DNA of 47,065 nt from Lentisphaerota bacterium (GTDB taxonomy: Bacteria > Verrucomicrobiota > Kiritimatiellia > CAIQIC01 > Lenti-01): assembly GCA_012514035.1 (NCBI GenBank), contig JAAZBB010000004.1, positions 1-47,065 of the forward strand, given 5' to 3'. The notes below the pieces were generated by a model that was not told the origin of the DNA, did no database searches, and saw only the letters and a program-made list of their open reading frames with translations. This document shows positions 1-10,683 of this stretch, one piece after another; the first letter of the stretch is position 1; each line of letters starts with the position of its first letter. Made by a program: the position numbers and the translations under genes.

Positions 1-1249
<1,249 letters not shown>

Positions 1250-1255
<6 letters not shown>

Positions 1256-1888
1256 GATCTTCTCGAGGAATGCCTTGGTGCGGGGGCTTTGGGGGCGATT
1301 GAAGAACTGCTCGGGCGGCGCGTCTTCGACGACCACGCCGTCGTCCATGAAGAGCATGCGGTGGGAGACCTCGCAGGCGAAGCCCATTTCGTGCGTGACG
1401 ACCATCATCGTCCTGCTCCCGCGGGCCAGGTCCTTCATCACGTCGGGATTCATGGCCAGGGCGCGGGCGATGGCGACGCACTGCTTCTGGCCGCCGGAGA
1501 GGTTGCGGGGCCAGGCCGCGACCTTCGCGGCCAGGCCCAGCTTGACCGGCGCGAGAATCACGTTGTCGAGGGCGGTCTTGTTTTCGAAGAGATTGAAATG
1601 CTGAAACACCATCCCGACCTTGCGGCACAGGCGGTTCACATCCACCCCCTTGGCAAGGATATCCTCGTCCTCGATCCAGATATGCCCGCGGTGGACATGC
1701 TGCAGGCGATTGACACATTGCAGCAGTGTCGACTTGCCCGAGCCCGACGGGCCGATGATGCTCACGACTTCGCGCGGGGCCACTTCCAGGTGGATACCCT
1801 TGAGCACCTCGTGCAGCCCGAATCGCTGGTGCAGGTCGGTGATCTTGATCATCGGACCGGCCAGGGCCGTCACCGCGAGGGCGCTCAT
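1250..1888 (-). pseudogene. Polar amino acid ABC transporter ATPase (GlnQ-like), Walker B lost
   Basis: The translation matches the GlnQ/HisP family: Walker A GPSGSGKST, Q-loop region MVFQHFNLF, signature LSGGQ, H-loop VVTHEMGFA, and a normal end. Two in-frame gaps are apparent. About 19 residues are missing between VILAPVK and LGLAAK. About 20 are missing between NPDVM and KDLARG, which removes the whole Walker B and D-loop (the usual LFDEPTSALDPE), including the catalytic glutamate. An arginine just after the signature is cysteine. The protein is 212 residues against about 240 for the family. Its start overlaps the permease stop (ATGA), as in a normal importer operon. Its stop codon (1250-1252) lies inside the degenerate last CRISPR repeat. 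As read it cannot hydrolyse ATP normally. Assembly error is the alternative explanation. Confidence 0.8.
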
Positions 1889-2551
1889 CGTTCCTGCCCC
1901 CAGCTCAGGCGCCGCTCAAACTGTTGCAGCAACGCTGAAATGCCCAGGGTGAGCACGAGGTAGACGGCGGCCACCGACACAGCGGCACATAGGCCTCGCA
2001 GGTCTTGGAGCGAATGATGTCGCCCATGCGCATCAGGTCCATGCCGCCGATGAACCCGACCACGCTGGTTTCCTTGAGGAGCACCACGAACTCGTTGCCG
2101 AGCACCGGCAGGATGTTGCGGAAGGCCTGCGGCAGGATGATCGCGTGCATGGCGAGGCCGCCGGGCATCCCCAGCGGCCGGGCTGCATCCATCTGTCCCG
2201 GATTCACGTTCTGGATGCCGGCGCGGATGATTTCCGAAACGTAGGCCGCCGAATTGAGCCCAAAGGCAATCACCCCCACCAGCCTCACTTGTCGGCCTGC
2301 ACGCCGGCAAAGACGATGAAGTTGATGATGAAGAGCTGCACGAGGACGGGCCTGCCGTGGATCAACTCGACGTAGAGGCGCGCCGGCCAGTTGATCCAAA
2401 CGCGCCGCGGCATCCGCAGGACGCCGGGGACGATCGCCAGGGCGGCGATCATCAGGGTGTCGCCCAGCCCGTGGAGCAGCATCACCCAACCGGGCGGCAA
2501 CCCGTTGGGCAATGGATCCAGCAGAGCTTGCTGGACGCGTTCCCGCCACAT
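1885..2551 (-). pseudogene. Polar amino acid ABC transporter permease (HisM/GlnP-like), frameshifted
   Basis: Three reading frames together make one permease. The N-terminus (2551 down to about 2290) has LLHGLGDTLMIAALAI and YVELIHGRPVLVQLFII. The middle (about 2290 to 1985) has GVIAFGLNSAAYVSEIIRAG and the EAA-type loop, with the conserved LLKETSVVGFIGG. The C-terminus (about 1985 to 1885) has VYLVLTLGISALLQQFERRL. The frame changes near 2285-2295, where sequence also seems lost, and near 1983-1987 by about one base. A short stretch after AIVPG also seems deleted. No single product can be made. The gene lies between its ATPase and binding-protein partners, all on the minus strand. Confidence 0.82.
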
Positions 2552-2570
2552 GGGCGCGCAGCAGCCGGGC

Positions 2571-3353
2571 CTATTCCGCCTCGAGTTCCGCGGAGCCGAT
2601 CATCTGGACCATCCAGTAGTCCACGAACCGGTCGTAGCGGCCGTCGGCGGCAATTTCGGCCAGGGTCTCGTTGATCCGGGCCAACAGCTCCGTGTTGCCC
2701 TTTTTCACGGCGACCCCGTAGTATTCGTCGTCGAACGCCAGGCGCACGAGTTCCAGGTCCGCCGGATTCTTCTTCTGGAAATTGATGGCGGGCTGCTCGT
2801 CGAGCACCGCGAAATCCACCTGGCTGTTCATCAATGCCACCACGGCATCCAACATCGAGGTGAACTGGCGGACATTCTCCGATCCGGCGATTTCCGCAGC
2901 CGCCCCGTCGCCCGTCGTGCCGAACTGCACGGAGATGGTCCGGCCCTTCAAGTCCTCCTTGGACGTGGGCACGGGGTCGCCCTTGCGCATGAGGACCACC
3001 TGCGTGGCCTTGTAGTAGGGATCCGAAAAATCCACGTTTTGGGCGCGGTCCGGCGTAATGGTCATCCCGGCCAGCACCATGTCCACCTGGCCGGCATCCA
3101 GTGCGGGCAGCAGGCTGTCGAACTTCATGTCCTCGATTTTAAGCGGCAGGCCGACCTTGGCGGCAATGGCCTTGGCCACATCCACGTCGAATCCGACGAC
3201 CTCGGCGCCGCCCGGTCCGCCACGGGTTTCAAACGGCGGGAACTCGGCATTGGTGCCCATCACCAGATATTTCGTGGTGTCTTGGCGGCTGCAGGCCGCC
3301 AGCAAAACCGCCATGGCCAGGACGATCAACGCACCGTATCGGAACTGTTTCAT
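2571..3353 (-). CDS. Extracellular solute-binding lipoprotein of a polar amino acid ABC importer
   Basis: The product (260 residues) is a complete family 3 solute-binding protein. It has a lipoprotein signal peptide ending in the lipobox LLAAC (Cys about 21), then the two-lobed core with GTNAEFPPFE, GFDVDVAKAIAAKVG, AGMTITPDRAQNVDFSDPYY and the late DYWMVQ segment. This architecture is that of importers for glutamine, arginine, histidine or related amino acids; the exact ligand cannot be read from the sequence. The start is supported by AAGGAG six bases upstream. It is the first gene of the importer operon but both membrane partners downstream are broken, so it is either an orphan binder or serves another transporter. 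Nothing in the reading frame itself looks damaged. Confidence 0.9.
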   Translation of the reverse strand: MKQFRYGALIVLAMAVLLAACSRQDTTKYLVMGTNAEFPPFETRGGPGGAEVVGFDVDVAKAIAAKVGLPLKIEDMKFDSLLPALDAGQVDMVLAGMTITPDRAQNVDFSDPYYKATQVVLMRKGDPVPTSKEDLKGRTISVQFGTTGDGAAAEIAGSENVRQFTSMLDAVVALMNSQVDFAVLDEQPAINFQKKNPADLELVRLAFDDEYYGVAVKKGNTELLARINETLAEIAADGRYDRFVDYWMVQMIGSAELEAE

Positions 3354-3402
3354 GGTGGCTCCTTGTGCTGCGCGGATTGATTTGGAAAACCGAATGGGCG
3401 GA

Positions 3403-3432
3403 ATTTTACGCCGTGCTCCGGCCCCGTGTAAA
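3403..3432 (-). promoter_or_regulatory. Sigma-70-type promoter of the importer operon
   Basis: On the minus strand TTTACA (3427-3432) and TAAAAT (3403-3408) are 18 bases apart, each one mismatch from consensus. They lie about 50 bases upstream of the binding-protein start, the only gene they could serve. Confidence 0.6.
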
Positions 3433-3467
3433 CTGCATTCCCTCCGCCGGCCGCGCCGCGGCGGGCC

Positions 3468-6400
3468 TTACGGGTCCACTTCGATCCAGTAGAACCGGGT
3501 CTCGACGCCTTCCACCGCATCGGTGTAGGCATTCACCGGCAGTTCGGCCGGGAGCCGGGTGGCCAGGCGGCGGCCGTAATCCGCCATCAGGTTCGTGCTC
3601 CGCCAGATGTTGTAGAACCGGTTGCTGGCGCTGCGCCAGCGCAGGACCGCAGGGCCGCCCGTGCCGTCCGGCGCGATGGTTTCGAATGCCAGCAGCGACA
3701 GCGGATCATCCGGGCGGGTGCCGGCGCGGAATTCCTGCCACGCGAACAGGCCATCTTCATCCAGATCGGACAGTTCGGCGGCCGCGAACTCGTTGCTGAA
3801 GCCGTAGTCGGCCAACCACCATTCCGGGGTGCCGCGCGGGGCGAGGTTCGGGGCGAAAACGGCTTCCAGCGTTCCGGTGGCCACCACCTGGTTCCAGACG
3901 AAGGAGAAGAACGCGTTGTCAGGCCCGATGTCCAGCGATGCGCCGTTGGTGCGGACATCCGCGATGTGCCAGTAGGGCGCCGGCTGCACTTCGAAGAACT
4001 GGTCGGAGTGATAGGGCACCTGGGGATTGGCTGGCATGATGCCCCCCGCCCCGTCCGTCCGCGTGGCGATGGCCAGGTTGTGCTCCCAGACCTTCAGGAC
4101 CCATTCGGGGTGGTCAATGAAGGGATTCCGGTTCTGCTGCCAATTGGCATGGATCAGATTGTTCCGGCGCCTTTCAAAATCGTCGGGCGGATCCAGGAAG
4201 TGCCACTCGATGAGGGTGCTCCGCCGACCGAGCTGGGTGCCCGAAGTGCCGATGGCATCCACCAGCTCCAGATCGGGTTCATTCTCGGCGTCGCCCGCAT
4301 ACCGGACATCCATGTAAAACACCGCCCGGGCGATATCGCCCTTGGAGGCGTCTGGCGGTTCGAAGGTCCCGGTCGTGGTCCGGCAGGTGGGCGGTGTGCC
4401 GGGCACCCCATTGCCGCCGGAGTCGAAATCCTTGCTGCCGCGCTGGCTGTTGACCTGGACATCGGATGGCTTGAGGTGGTGGGCATCGACCGACGAAGGC
4501 CAGGTCGGACTGGGATCGCCATTCCCCATGGGATTGCCCGCCCCGTGGGACTGCGGCCACACGTGCTCACGGTTCCACTGCCCGGATTCGCCGCCGTTGC
4601 TGTTCTTGTCCCGCCCATCCTGCATGTAGACCAACTGGACCTGCCCGGAGTTGGTCGGACATTCGTCCGTTTCCTGCAGGCTGGCCCACAGCGTGTCGTA
4701 GCTGAAGGTGACGTGGTCGTCGATGATGTCGTGCAACGCCTGGCGGAGCTCAGCGCCCTCCTTGCCGTAGGCGGTCTGGTAGTAGTCATAGTTCGGATCC
4801 TCGTCATCCAGGATATGCAGCCAGGCGTGGCTGGGATAGCCGACTGCCGCCCCGGGCGAGGGCTGGAGCAGATCCAGCCGCACGGTTTCCATGTCTTCCT
4901 GCTCCAGATCATTGCACAGTTCGACGGTGAATGTCCGGCTGGTGACTCCGTGGCCGAAGACCAGCGAACCGGCGGCTTCCACGAAATCCGCCCCGGCCGT
5001 GGCGGTACCGGCAGAGACCTGGTAATCAACGCGGGCCTCGCCCTCGAAGCCGGACCGCCGCCAGACGACAATCGGGGCGGTCGCGTTGCTCTCCGACACC
5101 CCGAAGGTCTCCGCCGCGAACGAGAATTCGCCGGGCCCATCGTCGTCCTGGATGGCCAGCACCGCCGTGCCCGGTTCGACCAGCAGGGAGCCGCCCGTCG
5201 GATCGCTCAGGATCAGCCCGAGGGTTTCCATCGGTTCGTCCTCGCCGTCGTCGAGGATCGGCACAGTGAAGGATCCCGTCGTGACTCCGTCGGCGAACAC
5301 CAGGACACCGTTGGTTGCGACATAATCGCGTCCCGGGGTCGCGGTGCCGTCCGCGGTGGCGCAGTGCACGCTGACCGTGCCCAGGCTGCCGTTCACGCGC
5401 TCGATGGACACGACGGCCACGCCCCCGGTTTCCGAGACCTCATAGACCGCCTGCCCGAAGCACAGGTTACCCTGGCGCGCAAACAGGGAGATGTCGTCAA
5501 ATGCGAATCCGTCGCTGGGAATGGGGTAGTTGTCGTACTGCTGGAACTTGATCTGGAACGTGGATGTATAGGCCAGGCCATAGGCGGCGGCGATCGGATC
5601 CAGGGCCACCTCAAAGCGCCCGTAGGTGTTGCTGCCGCCTTCGGCGGCGGTCAACCCCTGCACTTTCACCCAGTGCACGCCGTTGGTGCTCATGGCCACG
5701 CCATCCACGTTCTGCCGGCCGCTGAAGGATGAGCCCATGAGCTGTCTTTCGTCGCCGAACTGCCGGTGCCAGAATTCGAGGGTGACTCCTCTCTTGCCGG
5801 CCAAATCAACGGTCAACACCAATTCATTCAGCGAATTGGACATGTTCACGGAGGCGTCCATCGTCAGGTGGCGCGCGCCGGTGCGGGGGCCATGGTTGGT
5901 GGTGATCTGGATGCGGCCCGCGCCGGACGAATAGGTCCGCCAGCAGTTCGACAAAACGCCGGACTCGAACGACTCATGGAAGGGGAACGCGGCCCGCCCG
6001 TCGTCGTCGAGGAGGGAAATCATCGTCTCGACCGGCGTGCCAAGTTCCGCCCCACCGCCGGGATTGGAAAGGACCACGCCAAAGGTTTCCGGCGGTTCGT
6101 CGAGGATGTCGTCCGCCACAGGCACCACGATGGTGGCCGCCGTCTGGCCATTGGTGAAGTACAGCGTGCCGGTCTGCGCGGTGTAGTCCTGTCCCGCCGT
6201 GGCCGTGTCGTTGACCGTGGCATAGTCGACCGCCATGAGCCCATAGGTGGGGCCGGTGCGGACCACGGAAATGACGACGGAACCCGCCTTTTCCTCCACG
6301 CTGACCGCTTCGGCCGCCATCTGCAGGATGCCGCCGCGCGCATCCACCATGGTTTCGGTCATCACCACGTTGTTCGTCCGGACGGGATCGAAGATGGAGC

Positions 6401-9400
6401 CCCAGACCGACGCGCGGTTGACGATCGGGCCGGGCTCCGCAGGAACCGTTACGGTCAGGGTCACCGTGGCCGAGGCGTCGCGCGCCAGATTTCCCAGCTC
6501 GCAGAAAACACTCCCCTCCGCCTGGGTGCACCCGCCCTGGCTGCTGTCGATGGCCACCACCGTGACCCCTGGCGGGAAATCGTTGCGGACCAGCAGGCCG
6601 GTCGCACCCAGCGGCCCCGCATTGGTCACCCGGAGGACATAGACCAGATGGTGGCCAAGCTGGACGGGATCCTCCGATTGCGTCACCGACAGCCGCACCT
6701 CCGCGACCTGGGCCGGATCGTAGACCTGGATGTTGTCGAAACAGCGGCCGCAGGTCGGCAGCGGATAGCGGTCGTATTGCTGGAACTTGACCTTGAAGTG
6801 CGAATCCAGCGGCAGCCCGTTGTTGGCGGCGAATGCGGACAGGGAAACGGACCGGGGAACATAGCTGCCCCGGCTTTCCGGAACCAGCAGCCGGCGCCAA
6901 TTCCATCCATCCCCGCTGACCGCGACCCCGTCCGCCGCGACCGATCCGGAAAACTGCGCGGGCATGGCCTCCACCCGGGAATCGTAATTGTATTCCAGGA
7001 AATCCAGGACGACGTTGGTATGGCCCGCCAGATCGACGGTCAGGACCAGTTCGTTCAGGCCGTAGCGATTGTTCTGCGCGGCATCCATGCACAGGTGGCG
7101 CAGGCCCTCGAACGGCGGATGGACCCCGGCAGCGACCCGGATGCGGCCGGCCCCGGTGGAGGCCGCCGTCCAATCGGACGCCAGCGTTTCCGCCTCGAAC
7201 CCATCCAGGAACGCAAGGCCCGCGCCCGGGGTTTCATCGTCCTGGATGACAAGCGTGGCTGTGGCTGGGGCCGCCACGTCGCCGGTCTCGGTTGGAATCA
7301 GGCGCAATTCGACCGTTTCCTCGCCTTCTTCGGCCGCGTCATTGTACAGCGCGAACTCCAGAACCCGGAGGCGTTCGCCGGGCGCAAAGACCAGCGTATC
7401 CTCCGCGGCCTCGTAGTCCGCGTCAGCCGTCGCCGTCCCGCCGGTGGCCGTGAAGACGATGGCAGCCGTCGTATTCGTTAACCCGACTCGTTCGACGGTC
7501 ACGCGTGCAGTCAGGCCGGTTTCCCGGGCGGTAAACTGCGGGGCCGCAAAGCGGAACATGGCGTTGGACACGTAGTCGCCCACCAGGGCCACGTCGTCGA
7601 GGTTCCAGCCGCAGTAGCTCCACACCGAGTCGGTCGGCCCCAGGCCCCAGCGTATATAGACGGCCGGCTGTCCATCGGCATGCCCGGCCAGGTCATGGAC
7701 CACATTCATCCAGTCGGCGTCGGTGACGGCCGAGCCGTCATGACGCCATACGTCGAACCATCTCCGGCGGTCGGTCGACACTTGGATGACGGCCTGGTCG
7801 TATTGACTGGACTCCACCCCCAGCCAGCGCCAGAACTCCAGTTGCACATTGCAGAAGCTGGTGCAATCGATGGCGGGGGTCGTCAGATAATGGGTCCCGG
7901 CCAGGTTGTTGGGATAATCCCCGGCCAGGTTGTAGCCGTACACGTTGGTTCCGGTGCGGCCGGCGATCGGATCCGGGTTTCCGTGGTCCCCGCCGCCGCC
8001 CAACGGCGACCCAAACGCCCAGGCCCCCTGCATGCTCCAGCCGGGATCCACATCCAAGGGCTCAAGAAACACAGCCTCGTCGTCCGCCACCGTCAGAACG
8101 TGCCGGCCGATGGGCCCGACCTGCGCCCCCTGCGCGTTCGTCAAGTCCAGCACCGCCGCTTCGGGGCCCTCGCGCACCTCGTCATCGAAAACCTGAACAT
8201 CAATCTGCCGGGTGACCGGACCATCGGCGGTGAAGACCAGATTGGTGGTGGATAGGGCATAATCGCCCGCCGGGCCCGGGGTGGCGCGGCCACCCAGCGC
8301 CACCTCCACCGTGACATCGGCCGGACTTGACAGCGTCACGGCCAGCGATACCCCGCCCGCGCATTCCGCCACTTGTGTTTCCGCCTGCGCGAATCCAACC
8401 AGGCGTTCCCGCACCCCGATCGTCACGGTTTCTTCCGACGTGCCATTGATATCCTCGGCATAGAAAGTCGGGGTATAATTCCGGTCCACGTCGGACGCCT
8501 GCGGGGAAAACGTCATGACGCCGTGGACCACGCCCGTGCCGGCCTCGGCCTCGAACCCGGCCCCGGGCGGTAAATCCGCGGCATACAGGATAATTTCATG
8601 CCCGTCGAAGTCCGTGGCGGAAACCGTCAGGTTCAAGGTCTGGCCCGGCGCCGCCAGTTGCGGGCCGATCGGGGTCAGCACCGGCGGCTGGTTGGCCAGA
8701 TTCCGGCCCCGGACCAGCACGTCGTCCAGATACCATGTGCTGAAGGTTGAGACGAATTGGAACTGCACGTCTTCGGCTTCCGCCGCCTCGGGCAGGTCCA
8801 GCAGGGAGAACGACTCGATTGCTCCGGTGGTGCGAACGCTGAAAGATCCCAGCGGCAGCCACTCGTTCGTCCCGACGCGGTAAAGCACCCAGGCGGTCTG
8901 CCCGTGACCATCATTGCTGGCATCCGCGTAGAAAGACAGATTGGTGGGAAAATCCACCGGCGGGGTGGTGAGGGTGTCGCCGCTGCCCAGCGCCCGGCAG
9001 TTGGGCAGACTGGCGCAATGGGAGGCGACAACATCATTGGCTGTGCCGCCATCGACCCACCCTGCCGGCCCGGTTGTGCTGGCGTCGAAGTTCTCCTGCA
9101 ACAGAATGCCCGGATCGGGAACGTAGGCCGTGACGGTCATCCCGGCATCCACGGCCCCGTCCTTGTCTTCGGCGCGGAAGACAATGTCCCAGACACCGGT
9201 TGCGGCAGGCCTCCATTGGAATACGCTGCTTAACGGCGCCGGTCCGGTCAGCGGATTGGGTGTAAACTCAGTTCCCGCGGGCAGGTTCAAGCCCGATAGG
9301 GTCACCTCGTCGCCGTCCAGTTCCGTCACGGCCACCGTCACACTGACCGTATCCCCGACTTGCACCATCCAATGGGTGATGGCGGGCGTCAGGCCGATGA

Positions 9401-9902
9401 ACGGCGGCGCGTTGGAAGGCGCACCCCCGGCCGTCTGGATAGCCGCGTTGTCCAGGTACCAGGTGGAAAACGTGGAATTGAACCGGAAGCGGACACCGGG
9501 GTTCACTGCAAGGTTGGGCGAACCGGTCAGCGGATAGTTCCGGGTGCTGCCGACGGTGCTCACTGCAAAACTGGCCAGCAGGTTCCACGTTCCCCCGTCA
9601 TCGAGGCTGTAGTCCACCGTGGCAATCTTGTTGTTGCCGGCGTTGCTGGCATCCACGTAGAAGGACAGATTGGTGGGAAAATCCACCGGCGGCGTCTGCA
9701 ACGTGTCGCCTGCCCCCATGGCCCGGCAGTAGGGCGCGCTGGCATAGTGCGCTGCATTGTTCCAGGCATCGCTGCCGCCGTTCACCCACCCCGCCGGCAC
9801 AGCGGTGCTGGCATCGAAGTTCTCGGAAAGGCCGGCCCGGGCCCCTGTTGCAATGACCGCCCCCACCCCCATTGCCACCATCCCATTCCTCCAGGCGTTC
9901 AT
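3468..9902 (-). CDS. Giant secreted Calx-beta repeat protein with an endonuclease I (EndA/BsnI-type) domain
   Basis: About 2,144 residues. The chosen ATG gives a good signal peptide (MNAWRNG, hydrophobic run, ARA cleavage site); in-frame starts at 9929 and 9941 are possible, and no clear ribosome site is seen. Two 'ENFDAST..PAGW' units with jelly-roll character and cadherin/Ig-like linkers occupy about 20-490. Calx-beta-type domains lie near 505-610, 785-890, 1200-1310, 1487-1595 and 1597-1700, each ending in acidic DDE/DDD motifs that suggest calcium binding. A DUF11-like segment lies near 1075-1190. An endonuclease I domain spans about 1700-1940, with the His-Me finger motif NREHVWPQSH near 1777 and DAHHLKPSD. 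The tail has a calcium-loop-like DLDEDGLFAWQEF near 2050. Inferred role: an extracellular or surface-tethered nuclease, perhaps for DNA scavenging or biofilm turnover. It stands alone as a transcription unit. Confidence 0.87.
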   Translation of the reverse strand: MNAWRNGMVAMGVGAVIATGARAGLSENFDASTAVPAGWVNGGSDAWNNAAHYASAPYCRAMGAGDTLQTPPVDFPTNLSFYVDASNAGNNKIATVDYSLDDGGTWNLLASFAVSTVGSTRNYPLTGSPNLAVNPGVRFRFNSTFSTWYLDNAAIQTAGGAPSNAPPFIGLTPAITHWMVQVGDTVSVTVAVTELDGDEVTLSGLNLPAGTEFTPNPLTGPAPLSSVFQWRPAATGVWDIVFRAEDKDGAVDAGMTVTAYVPDPGILLQENFDASTTGPAGWVDGGTANDVVASHCASLPNCRALGSGDTLTTPPVDFPTNLSFYADASNDGHGQTAWVLYRVGTNEWLPLGSFSVRTTGAIESFSLLDLPEAAEAEDVQFQFVSTFSTWYLDDVLVRGRNLANQPPVLTPIGPQLAAPGQTLNLTVSATDFDGHEIILYAADLPPGAGFEAEAGTGVVHGVMTFSPQASDVDRNYTPTFYAEDINGTSEETVTIGVRERLVGFAQAETQVAECAGGVSLAVTLSSPADVTVEVALGGRATPGPAGDYALSTTNLVFTADGPVTRQIDVQVFDDEVREGPEAAVLDLTNAQGAQVGPIGRHVLTVADDEAVFLEPLDVDPGWSMQGAWAFGSPLGGGGDHGNPDPIAGRTGTNVYGYNLAGDYPNNLAGTHYLTTPAIDCTSFCNVQLEFWRWLGVESSQYDQAVIQVSTDRRRWFDVWRHDGSAVTDADWMNVVHDLAGHADGQPAVYIRWGLGPTDSVWSYCGWNLDDVALVGDYVSNAMFRFAAPQFTARETGLTARVTVERVGLTNTTAAIVFTATGGTATADADYEAAEDTLVFAPGERLRVLEFALYNDAAEEGEETVELRLIPTETGDVAAPATATLVIQDDETPGAGLAFLDGFEAETLASDWTAASTGAGRIRVAAGVHPPFEGLRHLCMDAAQNNRYGLNELVLTVDLAGHTNVVLDFLEYNYDSRVEAMPAQFSGSVAADGVAVSGDGWNWRRLLVPESRGSYVPRSVSLSAFAANNGLPLDSHFKVKFQQYDRYPLPTCGRCFDNIQVYDPAQVAEVRLSVTQSEDPVQLGHHLVYVLRVTNAGPLGATGLLVRNDFPPGVTVVAIDSSQGGCTQAEGSVFCELGNLARDASATVTLTVTVPAEPGPIVNRASVWGSIFDPVRTNNVVMTETMVDARGGILQMAAEAVSVEEKAGSVVISVVRTGPTYGLMAVDYATVNDTATAGQDYTAQTGTLYFTNGQTAATIVVPVADDILDEPPETFGVVLSNPGGGAELGTPVETMISLLDDDGRAAFPFHESFESGVLSNCWRTYSSGAGRIQITTNHGPRTGARHLTMDASVNMSNSLNELVLTVDLAGKRGVTLEFWHRQFGDERQLMGSSFSGRQNVDGVAMSTNGVHWVKVQGLTAAEGGSNTYGRFEVALDPIAAAYGLAYTSTFQIKFQQYDNYPIPSDGFAFDDISLFARQGNLCFGQAVYEVSETGGVAVVSIERVNGSLGTVSVHCATADGTATPGRDYVATNGVLVFADGVTTGSFTVPILDDGEDEPMETLGLILSDPTGGSLLVEPGTAVLAIQDDDGPGEFSFAAETFGVSESNATAPIVVWRRSGFEGEARVDYQVSAGTATAGADFVEAAGSLVFGHGVTSRTFTVELCNDLEQEDMETVRLDLLQPSPGAAVGYPSHAWLHILDDEDPNYDYYQTAYGKEGAELRQALHDIIDDHVTFSYDTLWASLQETDECPTNSGQVQLVYMQDGRDKNSNGGESGQWNREHVWPQSHGAGNPMGNGDPSPTWPSSVDAHHLKPSDVQVNSQRGSKDFDSGGNGVPGTPPTCRTTTGTFEPPDASKGDIARAVFYMDVRYAGDAENEPDLELVDAIGTSGTQLGRRSTLIEWHFLDPPDDFERRRNNLIHANWQQNRNPFIDHPEWVLKVWEHNLAIATRTDGAGGIMPANPQVPYHSDQFFEVQPAPYWHIADVRTNGASLDIGPDNAFFSFVWNQVVATGTLEAVFAPNLAPRGTPEWWLADYGFSNEFAAAELSDLDEDGLFAWQEFRAGTRPDDPLSLLAFETIAPDGTGGPAVLRWRSASNRFYNIWRSTNLMADYGRRLATRLPAELPVNAYTDAVEGVETRFYWIEVDP

Positions 9903-9970
9903 GCGATCAAACCGCAGCCATATTCGCATTTCCGGCGCCAAAGTCCAGATTTCGGTTGGAACTCACCAGT

Positions 9971-10030
9971 ATTTCGGAAGGTCCGGCGGACCTTGCCCTT
10001 CCCAGGCAAACCGCATTCTGGCATTGCCCG
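9971..10030. repeat. Diverged intergenic repeat, copy 1
   Basis: This 60-bp stretch aligns with 10569-10629 in the same orientation at roughly 75% identity by eye, sharing blocks such as CCTTGCCC, CATTC and GGCATT. It lies just upstream of the giant nuclease gene. No coding function is apparent; the two copies look like old members of a dispersed element. Confidence 0.5.
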
Positions 10031-10202
10031 GGGTACATCGACGATTGGGCGCACCACCCCGCGATTCCGGCTACCACGGACATGAGCACGCCCAAGCATG
10101 GACGATAAACGAATCCGGTTCGCAGTCCAGCTTTCAGGCAGAATGCTTGTGCCCCACATCGCAGATGCGCCCGCCGCATGAGGCCTTAGGCTTTGAAATA
10201 TT

Positions 10203-10222
10203 CCATTATTAATTAATAATGG
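10203..10222. promoter_or_regulatory. TTAATTAA palindrome A1 (candidate operator)
   Basis: CCATTATTAATTAATAATGG is a perfect 20-bp palindrome in an otherwise GC-rich region. GAAATA to its left and TATTTC to its right extend the symmetry with a two-base offset. Palindrome A2 lies 76 bp away, centre to centre. The same sequence is found at the double-ArsR gene. Confidence 0.7.
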
Positions 10223-10245
10223 TATTTCGTGAAATGAATATTCCT

Positions 10246-10274
10246 TTGATATTCATGGTGTTCATCCTTATATA
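10246..10274 (+). promoter_or_regulatory. Plus-strand promoter between palindromes A1 and A2
   Basis: TTGATA (10246-10251) and TATATA (10269-10274) are separated by 17 bases. The expected transcription start falls at palindrome A2, as for a repressed promoter. No gene follows on the plus strand, so it may be a relic or may make an untranslated RNA. Confidence 0.5.
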
Positions 10275-10279
10275 AATCC

Positions 10280-10297
10280 CATGGTTAATTAATAATG
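10280..10297. promoter_or_regulatory. TTAATTAA palindrome A2 (candidate operator)
   Basis: CATGGTTAATTAATAATG is an imperfect palindrome around TTAATTAA (10285-10292). Its flanks (AAATCCC before, AGATA after) match those of the palindrome at the start codon of the double-ArsR gene read on the minus strand, which suggests common origin. Confidence 0.65.
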
Positions 10298-10568
10298 AGA
10301 TAATTGGCTTGGTGGGGTGGTTGGGTTGAAGTCTGGTCCTTTCTGGTGGTACCGGACTATTCGGCAGCGGTCCCCGTCGGCGGCGGGAGGTGTCGGGCTC
10401 ATCTGCGATTGGATGCAATGAGGCACCGGGCGGGGCAACCGCCGTGTTGTCCACCTTGGCATCGGCGATCACGTCAGGAACCGGGCAGGCCCCCGTCCTT
10501 CCAGAACAGTCCTCTTTGAGAAGTAAATTCCGATCTATGTGTACACCGAATCGCAGATGTCCCCACAT

Positions 10569-10629
10569 GTTTTGGAAATCCCGGCCACACCTTGCCCCGC
10601 CCGGGCAGACGTCATTCCGGCATTTCCCA
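10569..10629. repeat. Diverged intergenic repeat, copy 2
   Basis: Second copy of the element at 9971-10030, in the same orientation, about 600 bp away. The two copies bracket the palindrome pair. Confidence 0.5.
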
Positions 10630-10683
10630 ATCCAGGCTCCGCTGCTATTTGACATTTTCAGAATCCGTGGTAACAGTAAGTAC

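Noticed and set aside
10246..10519. A 71-codon plus-strand frame downstream of the palindrome A promoter
   Set aside because: The product is low-complexity and unlike any ArsR protein; it is more likely a relic than a gene.
10209..10655. A 148-codon minus-strand frame in the 10.2-10.7 kb gap
   Set aside because: It has no domain or ribosome site, runs through the diverged repeat and both palindromes, and ends at palindrome A1 by chance.
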